Assembly (NCBI GenBank): GCA_023101885.1
Contig: JALPQD010000304.1
Location: 2,288,015-2,352,014, forward strand
Direction: 5' to 3'
DNA from: Typhlomys cinereus
Taxonomy: Eukaryota > Chordata > Mammalia > Rodentia > Platacanthomyidae
Length of the DNA stretch: 64,000 nt
Shown here: positions 45,985 to 59,129 of the stretch, in pieces
Position numbering within the stretch: the stretch's first letter is position 1
How the letters are laid out: each line of letters starts with the position of its first letter
Program-made: the position numbers and the translations under genes
The notes under the pieces: model-generated
What the model was told of the DNA's origin: nothing
The model's input: only the letters and a program-made list of their open reading frames with translations
Databases searched by the model: none

Positions 45985-47310
45985 TTCTCTCACACTCTCT
46001 CCCCCTCCCACCCTTTCCCTGTCTCCTATATCTAGCTCGGCATTTAAGCATAGACTTTACCATGTTCTTTAAGGTTGCACTGTACTTTAATTAATAGGAA
46101 GGGGCTATGAATTTGCATATGTATCTTATCACTTGTAAAGCTTTTAGATTAGATCAATAAAAATAATTCACCAATGTTTCATGCTTTAAATAATGTTGCA
46201 AGCTCTTATTTGTAAAAAATAGAAATCCTGACTGTATGTGTTAGTCTTAATAGTGGTAAAACTGCTTGGCCCAGGAAGAGCCATTAATAGAGTTAAGTTA
46301 AATGAAGCACTTAACATGCTTTTTGAAAACTTATATTGAATCATGAACTATTCTCTTAAATTTTTTTGAAATCTCCCTGTGGCTTTCCCATATGGCTGAG
46401 TTTCAACACATTTTACGCAGCAATCAGAAGTGCTAGCACAATGGAGTGTAACTTCCACATTCACTAGAAGTTTAGTTACATTTGTACTCAAAATAGAAGA
46501 ATTATATTTATTCAATGGTGTTTGTTTGAACATCAACTTGAAAGCATTTCTTATAATATCTTTTTCTATTTACGTGATTTATTTTGTGGAACTCTGCCTC
46601 AGCAGTGAACATAGATGGCAACATTTAGCTAAGAATCATTTCACTTTTATAAAGAGTCAGGATTTGTGATTCTTTTGAAGGTAGCTGTCAGGAGTCTGCT
46701 GAAAAGACTTCCACTGTGAATAACTGAGCAGTTGGGTCACCTAAGGAGGGGCAACAACCTTTCCTTTCCATCGTTTGTGAGGCAGTCATGGGTTTCTCAC
46801 AGTTTTCTCTGAGGATGTTGACTTACACTTTGAAGAACTTTGCTGGTTGCCTTCTTACCTCCCACTCCTTTAATCACAGCTAGGGGACATCCGTTAAGAA
46901 GTTCTCATTCTGACCAAATGTAAGAAAAGCTTTCATTGACACATTTTGAGTTATAGGTACACAGAAAAGACCTATGAAAAATGAACTGATGAGACAGTAT
47001 ATTTTTTCTCATCATTTCAGCACATAAACATAAGAATATTGGATGCTAAACTTCTGAGGAAAATGTGAATTTTGAGGAGTGTTAATCATAAAAGAATTAT
47101 TTTTCAAAAGGTACAGATTCTTTAAGGTCACTCTTGAAAATGCAATTCAAATATGCAGCTAGTTTTAGTCTTATCCTTGTCCCATAATTTATTTTTGCAT
47201 AGTGTCAAAATGCTGCATTTCATAATACATAAGTGGTATCATGCATGTGAGTTCTGAAAATATCTGTCATATTTTCACATGTCCTCTGTAGATACTTTCT
47301 TTACATTTAG
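45985..47310. other. No feature recognised
   Basis: Short ORFs at 46348-46669. Nothing identifiable. Confidence 0.45.
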
Positions 47311-47312
47311 AT

Positions 47313-47487
47313 TCCTATGTATATGGTTGAGATTGAAATGTATGCAATAGTATTAATTTTTGATGGGCATATTACTCTCAGGATATAATATGAATGATAG
47401 GAATCATACATAGATACTAATGTATGTAGTTGGGATTAGAAATGTATGCAATAGTATTAACTTTAGATTTGGGCATATTCCTCTCAT
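47313..47487 (+). repeat. Diverged ~105-bp direct duplication
   Basis: The block at 47313-47379 recurs at 47419-47487: both contain 'aaatgtatgcaatagtatta' and a following 'gggcatatt..tctca'. Identity is high in the core and lower outside, so this is an older local tandem duplication. Confidence 0.85.
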
Positions 47488-47489
47488 AG

Positions 47490-48768
47490 AGTCAGTTGAC
47501 ACAAGATTCAGATTTGCAGTGCTTTGCTGAGGTTTTTCATGAAGTGTCCCATCTTGACTGCCTCTGCCTGTCCTAGATATTACAAGTACAAGGGAAGCTC
47601 CAAGCTGGTTATTTTCTTAAGGTAACTTTCCCCCATCCCTGCTCTGCCTCTCCTATTCCTCCCTCCTACCCCCACTCAGTCTCTCTCTCTCTTACTTGCT
47701 ACTGTGCTGCAAATATGTCTTCATATAATTTTATACACAAAAATAACAAAACACAATGTGGTCTATTTTCTCACAATGTGGTATTTCACTCACTTAGTTA
47801 CATCACCTATCAACACAATTAAATGTGAATAGTAAAAAAAGTGTCTAATGGAGAGATGAATTTGCTTTTAAATTTAAAATTAAATAGGATCATTTGTTTA
47901 TCTGATTATAAAATGGTTGTATAATACTTGATGTATATCAAAATATAATGATGTTGTTTCTATGTGTAGGTATTATTTCTTCTATTCTTTCAATACCTTT
48001 ATACTGTCCTATTCATTCTTATTTAATGCATATGAGCAGAAGTTAGGGAGCTTAAGCATAATTTTATAATGTTCATATTTCCAATTCTGATTAATAGGAA
48101 CATTTTTTCTGAAGTGATTCCTATTATTAGTGATAAATTTAGGTACTTCTAAAATAAAAAGGAAAATTGGTGCCATGTCAGGACAACAATTCTATATAAT
48201 GGCAAAATTCTTCAAACCCTTCTGATTTTTTTCTGACATATCTATAAATAACATTTCTTAAGGCAAAATTTTTGGGTATTTCTTCTGCACCATAAAGAAA
48301 TACAAAGGAAAGGGAAGGGAAAAAGATGCTGCCCATGAAAATAAGGAAGATAAAGGTTGTTAAGAAAATGTAAAGATGTGAAAGTCACAATCACTACACA
48401 TACTACAAAAAAAAAAAAAGACTAAAGAGACTGAAGATTACTGACTTTTCTTCAACATCACTTTCAGTGGGCTAACCAAAATAGAGAGTATCAAAGTTCA
48501 TGTGCTTCACACAGAACCACTTAGTGATGTAAGATCATCACATTTTCATGGCTTTTAACTCCTGACTCTTGAGTTGAGCATGGTTTTAGAAGGAGGTAAG
48601 AACAAGTAATAACTATGAAATATTTGTGGATTGTTCTTCATAAAACTTCCAAGGAATAATATTATAGCAATCTTTCTTTTTTTGCACTTGGGAAAGGGTT
48701 TTCTTTCATTATAGTCTTATCTGACATTCCTGTGTTGGGCGAGACACAAACTACAAGACCCATGAGAA
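47490..48768. other. No feature recognised
   Basis: AT-rich DNA with a pyrimidine-rich patch at 47625-47700. Confidence 0.45.
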
Positions 48769-48770
48769 AG

Positions 48771-48989
48771 GATTGAAGAGATGGCTCGGTGGTTAAGATT
48801 CTGCCTGGAAAGCAGAACCTGAGCTTGTATCCTAGAACCCACAGAAAAGTGTTAGGCAGAATGTGATGTGGGTTACAAATCAAAAGACTAGGAAATCCCA
48901 GAGGTAAAAACTAACCAGGATAATTCCTGAACTCACCCTTGGGCCTCCACAGGCACAGACACAGATACACACACACACATGCACACACG

Positions 48990-49028
<39 letters not shown>
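48771..49028 (+). mobile_element. tRNA-derived SINE, older subfamily
   Basis: Head 'gattgaagagatggctcggt', B-box-like 'gagcttgtatcctag', body with 'caggataattcctgaactca' and 'cccttgggcctccacaggca', then a long (CA)n tail (48993-49028). Moderately diverged. Confidence 0.85.
48993..49028. repeat. (CA)n microsatellite in SINE tail
   Basis: About 18 CA units. Confidence 0.95.
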
Positions 49029-49029
<1 letters not shown>

Positions 49030-49034
49030 AAATA

Positions 49035-52000
49035 CCTACATGGGAGATTAGAGTCAGAAGCACAGGAGTGAGAGATGCAAAAGTAGTCACAATAGTGAAA
49101 ACCTCCCATGGGTAGTACTATACAGCAGTACATAGCTCCATCACAGTAGCAATGAACTGTGGTCCAAAGAGCTTCAGGTCAAAAACTTTAAGAGAATGGA
49201 GAAAAATATGCCATTTCAAAAGAATGCTGAAAAATCTATTTCAGACAATTTTAGACAAAATGGTATCTGAACAAGGAAATTGGAGACATAGAGAAGCACT
49301 GTTTACTACTTGTTAAAGAATCAGTTCTCCAAGAAGACAAAGCAAGCCTAAATGCTTATGACCCAGAATACAGAATGTCATGATTTGTAACACCAAACTA
49401 ACAAAAAGAAAAAAAAAAATATACAAAACTGTTACAGTCAGAATTCAACATAATTGTTAGTCTCTTTAAGTATTTAGATCAAAGAGTCAGAGGCCAAAAA
49501 AAATCGAGGATGTCATTGATCATAATAGCAGTATGAGTCAACTTGACCTAATCGATATTTTTATACTATTCTGCAAAGTAGCAGAGAATGTATTCTTTGC
49601 AAGATCACACAGAACATTCTTCAGTTCAAGACTCATCAAAATTCTGGGCCCCAAGAAAAGATAAAAGGAAAGTATGTAATGAAAAAGTTTATGGAGGAAG
49701 AAACTTACCTAGCAACAATTTAAGCAATAATAAAATCATAGGCAAAAAAATAAAGAACTTTTTTTAAAGAAAAAATGAAAATAATTTCTCCATTCTCACT
49801 TTCATAGTATAGATGTTGATTCTGTTCTGAATTCACTGTCTATATTCTCATTTAATAATACTTTTGTCTGGACATTATCATTTATAGATGAGGAAGCAGA
49901 TTCAAAGAAGTTTTGTTTCTGATCTTTGGCCAAATCAACATTTAAAGCCTGAGACCCTACCTTATCACAATTTTGTTTTCTTGACAATCTAAATATGAGA
50001 TTAAGACTAGATTGGATTTGGTGCTAAACCTAGAAGTCTATTGAACAATGAGCATTTTTCAGATGACTAAAATATTCACATTCCTCAAACGTTGTTTTCT
50101 CTTGTTTTGATCATCAACCTTTCTTTCTTCAAACATACTCACATGTGTAATTTCTTATATTTTATAGAATAATTTAGTTTCCTTATACGCTTTCATCAAT
50201 ATCCATATCCATTGCTTTATACTATGACAAATGTGTGTGATGGTTAAAATGATATGCTTGTTCCTTTTATCTATAGAAAGAAGTTGGAAATCTACCATGT
50301 TTTTAGGTAATAGAACCAGAGTTATTACATAAGCAGTAAAGTAGAGGAGACACTAGTTAAATAAGAAAGCCTTCCTTCTTCTCTAGGTATTGACTAAATA
50401 TTGCTCAACGCAAAGATAGGCTATTGTATAAGGCCTATGGGAAGTGACTATAACTTATTCATTTTATTTTCTCTACATGGAACTTTGAAAATAGCTTTTA
50501 AAATAAATATTGCATGGATGCAATACTACATAAGTATTTTAAATAGTAAATCATCCTTTATTTTTTGGAGCATAAATGCATTACAACTATATTCAAAAAC
50601 ATGACAGATGCATATTACACAAAACAACATGATAAACTATGCATATAATGTATGAATGAATGAATGATGAATCATGAATGTTGTTAAACCTGAGAAACTA
50701 GTAATAAAAAGTTTTAATATTTTCTTAATCTATTAAATGTTTTGTATGGTCTTGGTTACTGAAAAAACCTGAACTTAGAATAATGCATTTCTTTGATCTC
50801 ACTGTACGGTTCCCTTAACAAAGTCACTTTATTTTTGCATCAAGGAAAAAAAAAACATATTTTCCTTCAGTATAATGACATTTGTAACTAAATCTAAACA
50901 AGCAAATTACTAGATAGATAAATGCTTCTAATTCAAAAACCTTCTAATGAATCAAATGATTAAAACAGTCAGTGCTTTTGTAACCACACAGTGAATTATG
51001 GTGAAATAGAAGTTCCTTTCTGATTCTGATTTCTATCATCTATTATCAAGCAAGTGATTTGTCAGTTAAATTTTTAACCACACCACCTTACAATGGATGA
51101 CTTCTACAATATGATGCAGCTCAGCAATTATTCTGGTAATCACAGGGTTGGAATATTAGAATATATTATAAGATACTAAATGCTAATACACAGTTATGGA
51201 ATCATCTTATTTTTGTTCTCTTAAGCTATGGTTGGATTGTGTGATATAATTAAAAATCCAAAGCAAAAGAACAATGCTACAGTGAATTTTGAAGTATGTT
51301 TGCTTTTATTTGCGATAGTGAGTGGGTAGTGAATGACACTTTACTCAATAAACAAACATGGTAATGGTAATGAATTAAAGGGCCTCTTTATTACACTAAT
51401 TGCCACTGCTTAAATTAGTGATTTAAAATGTTCAACAAAGTAGATCATTATATTACTGGATATCTCAAATATTTTACTACTAAAATGTTTTAATGCTAAA
51501 TTCAGTGAAGTTCTCTTTTTCTCTCCCTCTTTAATTGCTCCCCACCCTCCCTCCCTGCCTTGCTTCTTATAAATGAGACAGGCTTACATAGAGCTTTATA
51601 ACTGAAAATTAACTGAGTAGTTTTGCAGTCTAGAAACATTTACTAGTGACCTTTCCGAACCATTTTGGATGTCTTTTTCCTTGTTTAGAACCTGCATCAC
51701 AAAGTGAACTGTAGTTGTGAGTGTGAGCTTTTCTTTTGTTATTTAATGGAACTTTTGTGGGAAGAGTTTCTCTAGCTCCTCCTTCATCTTCATGCACACA
51801 GGATTTCTGACTAAGGGAACCTGACATTCAATCAACATGTCTCCTACCTTGGTTATAAATGTGTTGAATCCATGACTCTGTTACCAACTTGTCTTTCTGC
51901 AAAACCCATAATGTGCTTTATTTCTGAAGTGTTATGACATCAGTCATGTGACAGTTCTAATTACTACACGCTTGCCACATTGTTGCTTTTACTGGGAATT

Positions 52001-52430
52001 TTGAGTCTATGAAGAACGGATATACTGAGGTATTAGTACTGTGTAGGTGCTCAAGCCTTACATTTTTCATTGTGGAATAAGGTTCTTTGCAAGTGGTAAG
52101 ACAGGAATGGTGCTTCCTTTAAATATTTCCCATTTTATATCTCTGTGGGATTTTTCAGTGTAAGTTGTCAAATCCACATTGCGGACTTCCTATTATGGGA
52201 AAAAACTACCTCATATTCGAACTTTTATGATCATCAGACATTCAAATCCACAAACCGTCCTCCTATACTGAGTTCTCAGTATCTGGGATCCATTTCCTTT
52301 GCTGAATTTAGATTTACCTTCTTCTTGCTAAACTGAGTAAGATACTTTCTCCTGACAACTTCTCCATGATCATAATATCACTACATAGAATAGGGGAAAT
52401 GTCCTAAGCTCAAAGTCCCCTGATTTCCTC
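49035..52430. other. 3.4-kb AT-rich stretch without recognisable features
   Basis: Short ORFs only. 'tgaatgaatgaatgatgaatcatgaatg' type text near 50650-50680 is a small low-complexity patch. Nothing supports a gene or recognisable repeat. Confidence 0.45.
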
Positions 52431-52439
52431 AACTCTTCT

Positions 52440-52760
52440 CTATCTGGTTTTTGACATTTCTTCATTTCATCCTTCCAGTGGAAATTTATGTCTTGAAAAG
52501 TGCCATCGATCAGAAACTCTGCATCTCCTAACCAACAGTCTCAAAGATATTCTGACCTGTGAGCAGACTGTCTACTTGTTGGACAGCTGACAAAATCTGG
52601 ACTTCCAGTGCACCAACTTGAACCTGCACTTGACCCTCCTGCACCTTCCTCATGATTTAGCCATCTCTGTGCTAGATAATGTGTTTCAGCACCACTCCAT
52701 TAGGAACCAAGGTGCCCTGACATCTGACTGACAGTCAGCTTTGCTAACAAGTTTCTGCAT
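52440..52760. other. GC-richer block of unknown nature
   Basis: This block stands out from its AT-rich surroundings by base composition. A forward translation is broken by stops. It could be an unrecognised old repeat or a decayed processed pseudogene. Confidence 0.35.
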
Positions 52761-52764
52761 GGGT

Positions 52765-55700
52765 AGCAAATAGCTTTTAGTCTGTGTTTCTTGGTACAAA
52801 AAAAAAATTTTTTTGACAGAATGAGAAAGTCATGTCATTTTTTTTAAATGATGAATACTTAATACAAACTGCCATATTTGCTTGATATTGCAAAATGAAT
52901 ACATAATCATGTCCTTCTCATTAAAAAAAACTCATAATTATTTGTGCATTGCTTTTGTCCCCTGTCCTGATCTATTTTGCTGAGTTTATCTGCAGGACAT
53001 GTCTATGCACATGACTTAAAAAAGGCACACGTGACAGAGATGCTCATGGCTTCGGCTCTACCTCCTGTGAGTCTAAGGTTTCTACAGTCATGCTTAAAAA
53101 AATTGTTGATAGCCTATGACACATTGGAGTTAGATGAAATTAAAATGATTGGATCATGGATTTTACCAAAAAAGCTACCAGCAATTCATGGTGAAAGGTG
53201 CACGAGAACATGGGGTATAATGTCAGAAAGGTCCAGAACTAAAACTATTACTTTAATATAGTTGGAGAGGTAATTTCAAAGCTAACAAGAGATTTGGCTC
53301 TTGTAAGTAGTTTTGTTAATGTTAACTTTCACAGATGAAAGGTAGGATAAGATATACTGTGGGAACAAATTATGCCATGATGCAATTCAACATGGTGAAC
53401 AGAAAGAAATTCTGTGAGATCTCCCAGGGATTTCCCCAGGGAGGTCCAGTGTGCCAATCAGACTCAGTGCTTGCTTCTGTTAAGGGGTTATGAACACAGA
53501 CACCTCCACATGTTTACTTTGAACATTGCTGCTCCCTACTGTGACAACACAGTGAAATAGCTGTCACAGGGATAGAAGGCCCTCTGATCTGAGATACTTT
53601 CTATCTACAGTTTCAAGGAAAAAGATATCATGCTTCCTCTGCTATGGTGATTACTCTTCTGAAATTTCATAGCAATCATATCCCATCAATATGAGCACTG
53701 TCAAGAAGGTGTGTAATAACAGATATTTACTTTTCCTATCTTGACTATGTATCTTTTGATTATATTTTTTAACATACACCCTGCTTGAGATTAGATAAAA
53801 CAGATTCAGAAGAATGTGCACTCTAAATATTTTGCTTACCACCACCAAGAAAAACATACCAAAAAGGAATTATAGAAATTTATCAGAAAGGTATCAAAAA
53901 AGTTTTTTTTAAAGAGGAAGAGGACAATCAAAACATTCAGATTGAAAGAATGAACTGGCTTTGGTTGTTCATTTAATTACTTCCTGAGTTTTTCTTTCAT
54001 GTAGAACTTATCACAGTCACATTAATGATGGAGAATTATTTTGGCTGTCTTCATTGTCATTACAGCAGAAAGAAAAGGTTATAGTACAGCCGCCTAGAAC
54101 ATGATGACTGCCTACTGAACAACTGCAAAGAAAGAACATCTGGATTGGTTCATCATTTCTAGGACTGGAAATTTGTCAGTTTCATAATAAGTTCTTTTCA
54201 AAACTGAATCAGCCCAGGCTTTTTAAAAGGCATTCACAATAGCTGTCATATGGTATTAGTCCACAATGAGCACTGCTCATTAAATCTACATGACTTTGAC
54301 ACACATTATGCTTCACATAATTACTGCTACTGCATTTCCTTTGTCCTCTATAAGTTTCAATTTCACAAGTCAACAGCCATCACTTTAGAGAGTGATATTT
54401 GTAGATACAAAGAGAAAAAAAAATCTTGCCTTGGCAATTGTGTTCTTGAAAGGTAATGACTTAATCCTCAAACATTTCCTTTTGCTTTCTTCTCATATTA
54501 GTTTTGTTTATTACATGGTATTTTAAACTTGAGTTTCACTCATATGACTTTTCTATTGGTGTGAGATCATTTTAATTGTGACATATAAGTTGCAAAGACT
54601 CTTTAAATAAGCAGGTCCTGTTAATATGTCATCAGCTCCATGGGTTTTGCATGAAAAATATACTAAGGAATGACATTTTTCTCTTCATATTATAATCTTA
54701 ATCAAACGCCTTCATATGGAGCAATTTTGGGTAGAACTTTTCTTTATCGGAAATTTTACTATTTGAATCCATTCCAGACTTATTTGAAATATACTGTTTA
54801 ATATTTAAAGTATGAAAGAAAAATTGGAAATCAGGATAAATTGAGATTGTAAAGATATTGTGAAGAATACAGTGTTATAAGAACCATGGATTAAATAGTT
54901 CCGACTTCTTTGAATTAAACAAGTATGTGGGTATCCAATTCAATATGTCAGCAGAAAAAGTAATAAATTTATGAAAAGACATATCACTTTGCTGTACTAA
55001 AAATGAAAATTCAAATCTTGAAGACATTCTATTGGTCTTACTTTTCAATTTTAAAGGCAAATAAACATTATCTCCAGGAGTATGCAAGGAACATAAACAT
55101 ATAAATGTTCCCATATCCTGTTCACAAGGGTAAAATTTTCATCTTTTTAAGGAAAATTAAACTACATTTATGCCACATTTGGTTATGAAACTATTTGTGA
55201 ACTTTAAACACTCACTTCAGTAGTTTTTTTAAAAGAATTCATGCTTAAAAAATAAAGGAAAAAGAATAATTCATAAATACCTTCACAATAACACCACTTA
55301 AACTGTGAATAAATTACAAAAAATGAAAGAGACCATTTTTGAGCAGTCAAAAAGATAGGCTTGAGCACCTTACAATGGGTGTTAGCTGATAAAATGACAA
55401 ACAACCAAACAGCAATATAAACAACAACAACAACAAAACAGCTTCTCCAATTACCCTTCTTTTGTTTCCTCCAAAGCAGACTATGGATTTTCCCCTATTT
55501 ATTCTAAACTTTCCCTGCCTTGAAAGTTCATCCTCCCCTAATGAGATTTCAAAACTCTTACTCAACATTTACTTTCCTTCTCATTCAGACTGGATGATGA
55601 TCTGATTATGTCATGAAATCTATTCAACATTATGAACTGACAGATTAAAAATTTGGTGTAAGAAAATACATGGACAAAAAGCTGGAAGTGATAAGGTGTT

Positions 55701-56485
55701 CGAGGGTCTTCATGAAGTTCTATAACGCTGTAGTGTTAAGTTTGTACAGGTCCTAGAACACGAGTCTGGGGAGAAGCATCAACAAGACTTTCTGTGCTAT
55801 GAAAAGTGGACAAACAGTGTATTGTCTTGAGATTGCGGGTGAATTTTATTGAGATTTAATGTACCTAATCATCTTAAGACCAATTGTCAGAACTAGAAAT
55901 AAATGAAAAACATTCTAGCAATTCCATTTCTAGAATGAAAGATTTCCTAAATATCTCCAATCTTCTAGGACTTTATAAGCAGTTAGTCACCATAACATTG
56001 ATAATCACACTAGGATTTGCTACATTTGTGACAACTACTATTTTCTTCATTAGTAAGTGAAACCACAGGAGTATGGTGCTGGAGCTAGTAAAGAGTAAGA
56101 CTCATACTTTATAATGATGTTGAAATATCTTTAGTCTGAAATCAGATTTTTATGATAATCTTTAAAACACATGGATCAAGTAGAGTTCACAGGTACCTTT
56201 CAAAATAACTTCTCTTTGACCCTGACTCTGTGTCTTTCTTTAAACTATCTTCAAATAGTCAACAAAAACTGTTCTTCAGCTTCTGGCCAATCCTATGCTA
56301 TCGGCAGTCTGACTTTCATGGTTTAGGAAGACATTCTGAATAAGAATACTTTATCTCAGGACTATGTAAATTAATTTCTTCTTGATTGTCATAAATTCAG
56401 CTATGACTAAGAAGTTCAGAAATAAAATCTATCAGTATATAATTCTTCTTGTTAATGATTGAGTACAGGACCCCCAACAACTTAA
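52765..56485. other. 3.7-kb stretch without recognisable features
   Basis: AT-rich. ORFs at 52977-53261, 53651-53857, 54250-54456, 54875-55114 and 55204-55568 show no domain. (CAA)n-like short run near 55420-55435. Confidence 0.45.
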
Positions 56486-56493
56486 GGGAACAA

Positions 56494-56816
56494 GTTGTTG
56501 TAGTTTATCACTGTGGCAGTAAGTTTATACCACTATAACCACAGAACAGCTTGAGAGATAGACATGTTTCCTCTCTTTCTAGCATATCTGTATACCAAAG
56601 TATGCTTGTATGTGAAAATATGCCAAATGGTGAAACAAGTCTTTCAATCTTATCCACCTGACCAGGGAATTGTTTTACCCCTATGTACTGCATTTCCCAC
56701 ATCAGTTAGACAATCTTCCACAGACTTTCTTAGGGTCTGCTTAACGAATTCCTCCCAGGTATGCCTAAAGATTCAGCTCTCAATTGTCAAGTTGATACCT
56801 GTATCAAATTGGCACA
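56494..56816 (-). mobile_element. ERVL/MaLR-like LTR, antisense, decayed
   Basis: Runs from about TGTTGTAG to TTGGCACA. Near the right end 'caattgtcaagttgatacctg' matches the corresponding part of the solo LTR at 20586-20999 ('gtcaagttgacacctgtg'). No clear target duplication. The ORFs inside are not coding. Confidence 0.5.
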
Positions 56817-57444
56817 ATAATTTTCTTACTTTTCCATAAAATGACAATGTTTCAATAAACCACAGAATGAATTAAACATGTCTCTAATTATTGAACACAA
56901 TACTTTATAATAAAGCTTGTACCTCTAATCTTTTCTAAATAGCTCTTTAAGTTTGCAGAATTAAGAGGCTTATACTATATCATCTAGATCATATTAGTGT
57001 TTTGTAGATCTTAGAATAGTGGGAGTACTTGAACACAAAATTAATGGTCCCATACTATCAATGATTTACAATTAAGATTTGTAAACACATGTAGACACAT
57101 GAAAGGAGATTCCATGATTTCAAAAGGAGAAGTGACGGGAATGACAATGTTCAATCCGGTTTCCTACTGGGTTTTTATATACAGGCTCTGACTCAAGCCA
57201 AAACATAATGGAGACAACCTTGGAGGAAAAAATAAAAATGAAACTTTTGCATATCTGGATACTAAAAAGCACTGATACAGAAAACATTCATCAAGTAACA
57301 AGTTGACAAAGAACAATCTTGGTTATGTTCATGTCCATATTCTTGTTCCTATTCATACATACAGTGAAGAAATGTTAATAATATTTTAACTTTTAAGACT
57401 TATTTTTAACATGTCCACATTCATCATTTTTAAAACTCTATTTA

Positions 57445-57456
57445 CCTGCTATTTTT
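57445..57456. repeat. SINE target-site duplication, left
   Basis: 'cctgctattttt', identical to 57733-57744. Confidence 0.85.
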
Positions 57457-57732
57457 TAAAAAAGTTTTTATTTGCATATATGTGTGCATGTGTATGTGTG
57501 TGTGTGTGTGTGTGTGTGTATCAGAGGACACCGTATGTTCCTGTGGAGGCCCAAAGGTGACTTTGCGAATGACCCTAGATTGCTTCTACCTCCTTTTGCT
57601 TCACTCTGGGATTTCCCAGGGCCAGAAGTATAGGCTACCAAGATTTCAACTTGATGTTTTTATGTGATCTCAACTCAGGTCTTTCTGCTTGCGAGCAGTG
57701 TCTTCAACTCTGAGCTCTCTCTCCAGCCCTCC
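57457..57732 (-). mobile_element. tRNA-derived SINE, older subfamily, antisense
   Basis: Minus-strand head 'ggctggagagagagctcaga', body with 'ccctgggaaatcccagagtg' and 'cacctttgggcctccacagg', and a (CA)n tract (TG on plus at 57491-57518). A 12-bp exact target duplication flanks it. Confidence 0.88.
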
Positions 57733-57744
57733 CCTGCTATTTTT
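57733..57744. repeat. SINE target-site duplication, right
   Basis: Partner of 57445-57456. Confidence 0.85.
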
Positions 57745-57749
57745 GGCTG

Positions 57750-58560
57750 CTGGCATCTGTCTGCCTGGTGTCTTTAGTAAAGGGTACTAGATTAGAAAAG
57801 GAGGGATGGAGGCCAGTGAAATAGACCTCCGCAGGAAGCTATGAACATGCAGGGAGGCTTTAGATAGAGCAGAGCTAACCTCCAAGCAAGCCTAAGTTCT
57901 AGAAGTAAACCCCAATACAAAGGTCTCACAGAAGGTCCCTGGGTGATTTTTCTAAAACAATATCAACTTCCATGTCATTTCAAGTTCCTTAGACACAGAA
58001 CCAATTTTTCTCTAATCCATTCTTAAGCTAAGGAACAGAATATCCAGACATGCTCAAGGAACTGCAAATGCACATATGGTCCAGTATATCATTCTTAGCT
58101 GTTTCACATCCCACTTCCTTTTGATTAAATGTAAACTGTGATGTTTATGATCAATCTTCAGATTATTCTATCTATAATTTTCAGGTGAATTTCTTTTTTG
58201 CCAGAAAAAAGTTCTCATGATAAACAAAATTGATAATTTTCCTTACCTGTAAACGTTCTTGTCTTTCTATCTTAACATTATTGTCTAAGTTGTTCTTTCA
58301 ATTTTGTCACAATTGTTAGTAATATCATGTTGAAAATGCTCTGTAAAAAGATTCTGATATGCAGTGAATGCCCTGTCATATAAGTGACCTTATTAAAAAT
58401 GAAAACATGTCATTAGCCACCAAACAGAATGTGAAAAGAATGAAAAATAATCTATCCTTAGGAAGCTCTTTGTCCAACAGAAGCATCAAAACATGTATCT
58501 TGGTAATTCTTAAAATGGAAAAATTGCAATATTAAGGCAGAGAAAGAGAGAGAAAGGGAG
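57750..58560. other. No feature recognised
   Basis: Mixed-composition DNA without ORFs above 60 residues. Confidence 0.45.

Positions 58561-58564
<4 letters not shown>

Positions 58565-58609
<45 letters not shown>
58565..58609. repeat. (AG)n microsatellite
   Basis: About 22 AG units in a wider purine-rich patch (58540-58630). Confidence 0.95.
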
Positions 58610-58613
<4 letters not shown>

Positions 58614-58797
58614 TTGAGATCCAGAGAGAGCAATCAGGCAGCATATTCATGCTATGGCACTCTGGTGTAGGTCATAGGACAGCTTTTAAGAAGCCAGCTC
58701 ACTCTTTCCATCAAGTTGACTTCTGGAAATCAAAAGTAGTTCACCAAATCAAAAGCAGCTGGTGATTTACCAGCTGAGTTTTTTCACTGATCCCATC

Positions 58798-58811
58798 TTT
58801 TTTTGCTTTTT
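58798..58811. repeat. Probable SINE target-site duplication, left
   Basis: 'tttttttgcttttt' against 'tttttttacttttt' at 59111-59124, one difference. T-rich, so less certain. Confidence 0.6.
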
Positions 58812-58842
58812 TTTTATTTATTCAATTGTGCATGTGTGTGTA

Positions 58843-58892
<50 letters not shown>

Positions 58893-59110
58893 ACCACGCG
58901 AACTCAAGAACCACCATGGACCGCCTCTACCTCCTCCTTGTTTTACTCTACCCCAGGATCCACAGGCTTCGCCCTACCAGGACCAGAAGCGCAGGCTGCC
59001 CCCCCTCCCCCCTCTTCTGCCTGGTGTCTATACGTGGGGTCTAGGATCCGAACTCAGGACCTTCTGCCTGCAAGGCAGAGGCTTAACCCCTGAGCCACCT
59101 CTCCAGCCCC
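58812..59110 (-). mobile_element. Young tRNA-derived SINE with GC-rich body
   Basis: Fifth member of the young subfamily. Minus strand: 'ggctggagaggtggctcagg' head, B-box-like 'gagttcggatcc', 'acgtatagacacc', GC-rich body with a C/T-variable run (plus strand about 59000-59013), and a (CA)n tract of about 20 units. The region around 'gaattcg' in the sisters has a short deletion here. The 181-residue plus-strand ORF is antisense to the SINE. Confidence 0.92.
58846..58888. repeat. (TG)n microsatellite in SINE tail
   Basis: About 20 TG units. Confidence 0.95.
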
Positions 59111-59124
59111 TTTTTTTACTTTTT
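59111..59124. repeat. Probable SINE target-site duplication, right
   Basis: Partner of 58798-58811. Confidence 0.6.
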
Positions 59125-59129
59125 ATCTT

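Noticed and set aside
52440..52760. Possible processed pseudogene in a GC-richer block
   Set aside because: Frames are broken and no protein family could be recognised; listed only as a block of unknown nature.
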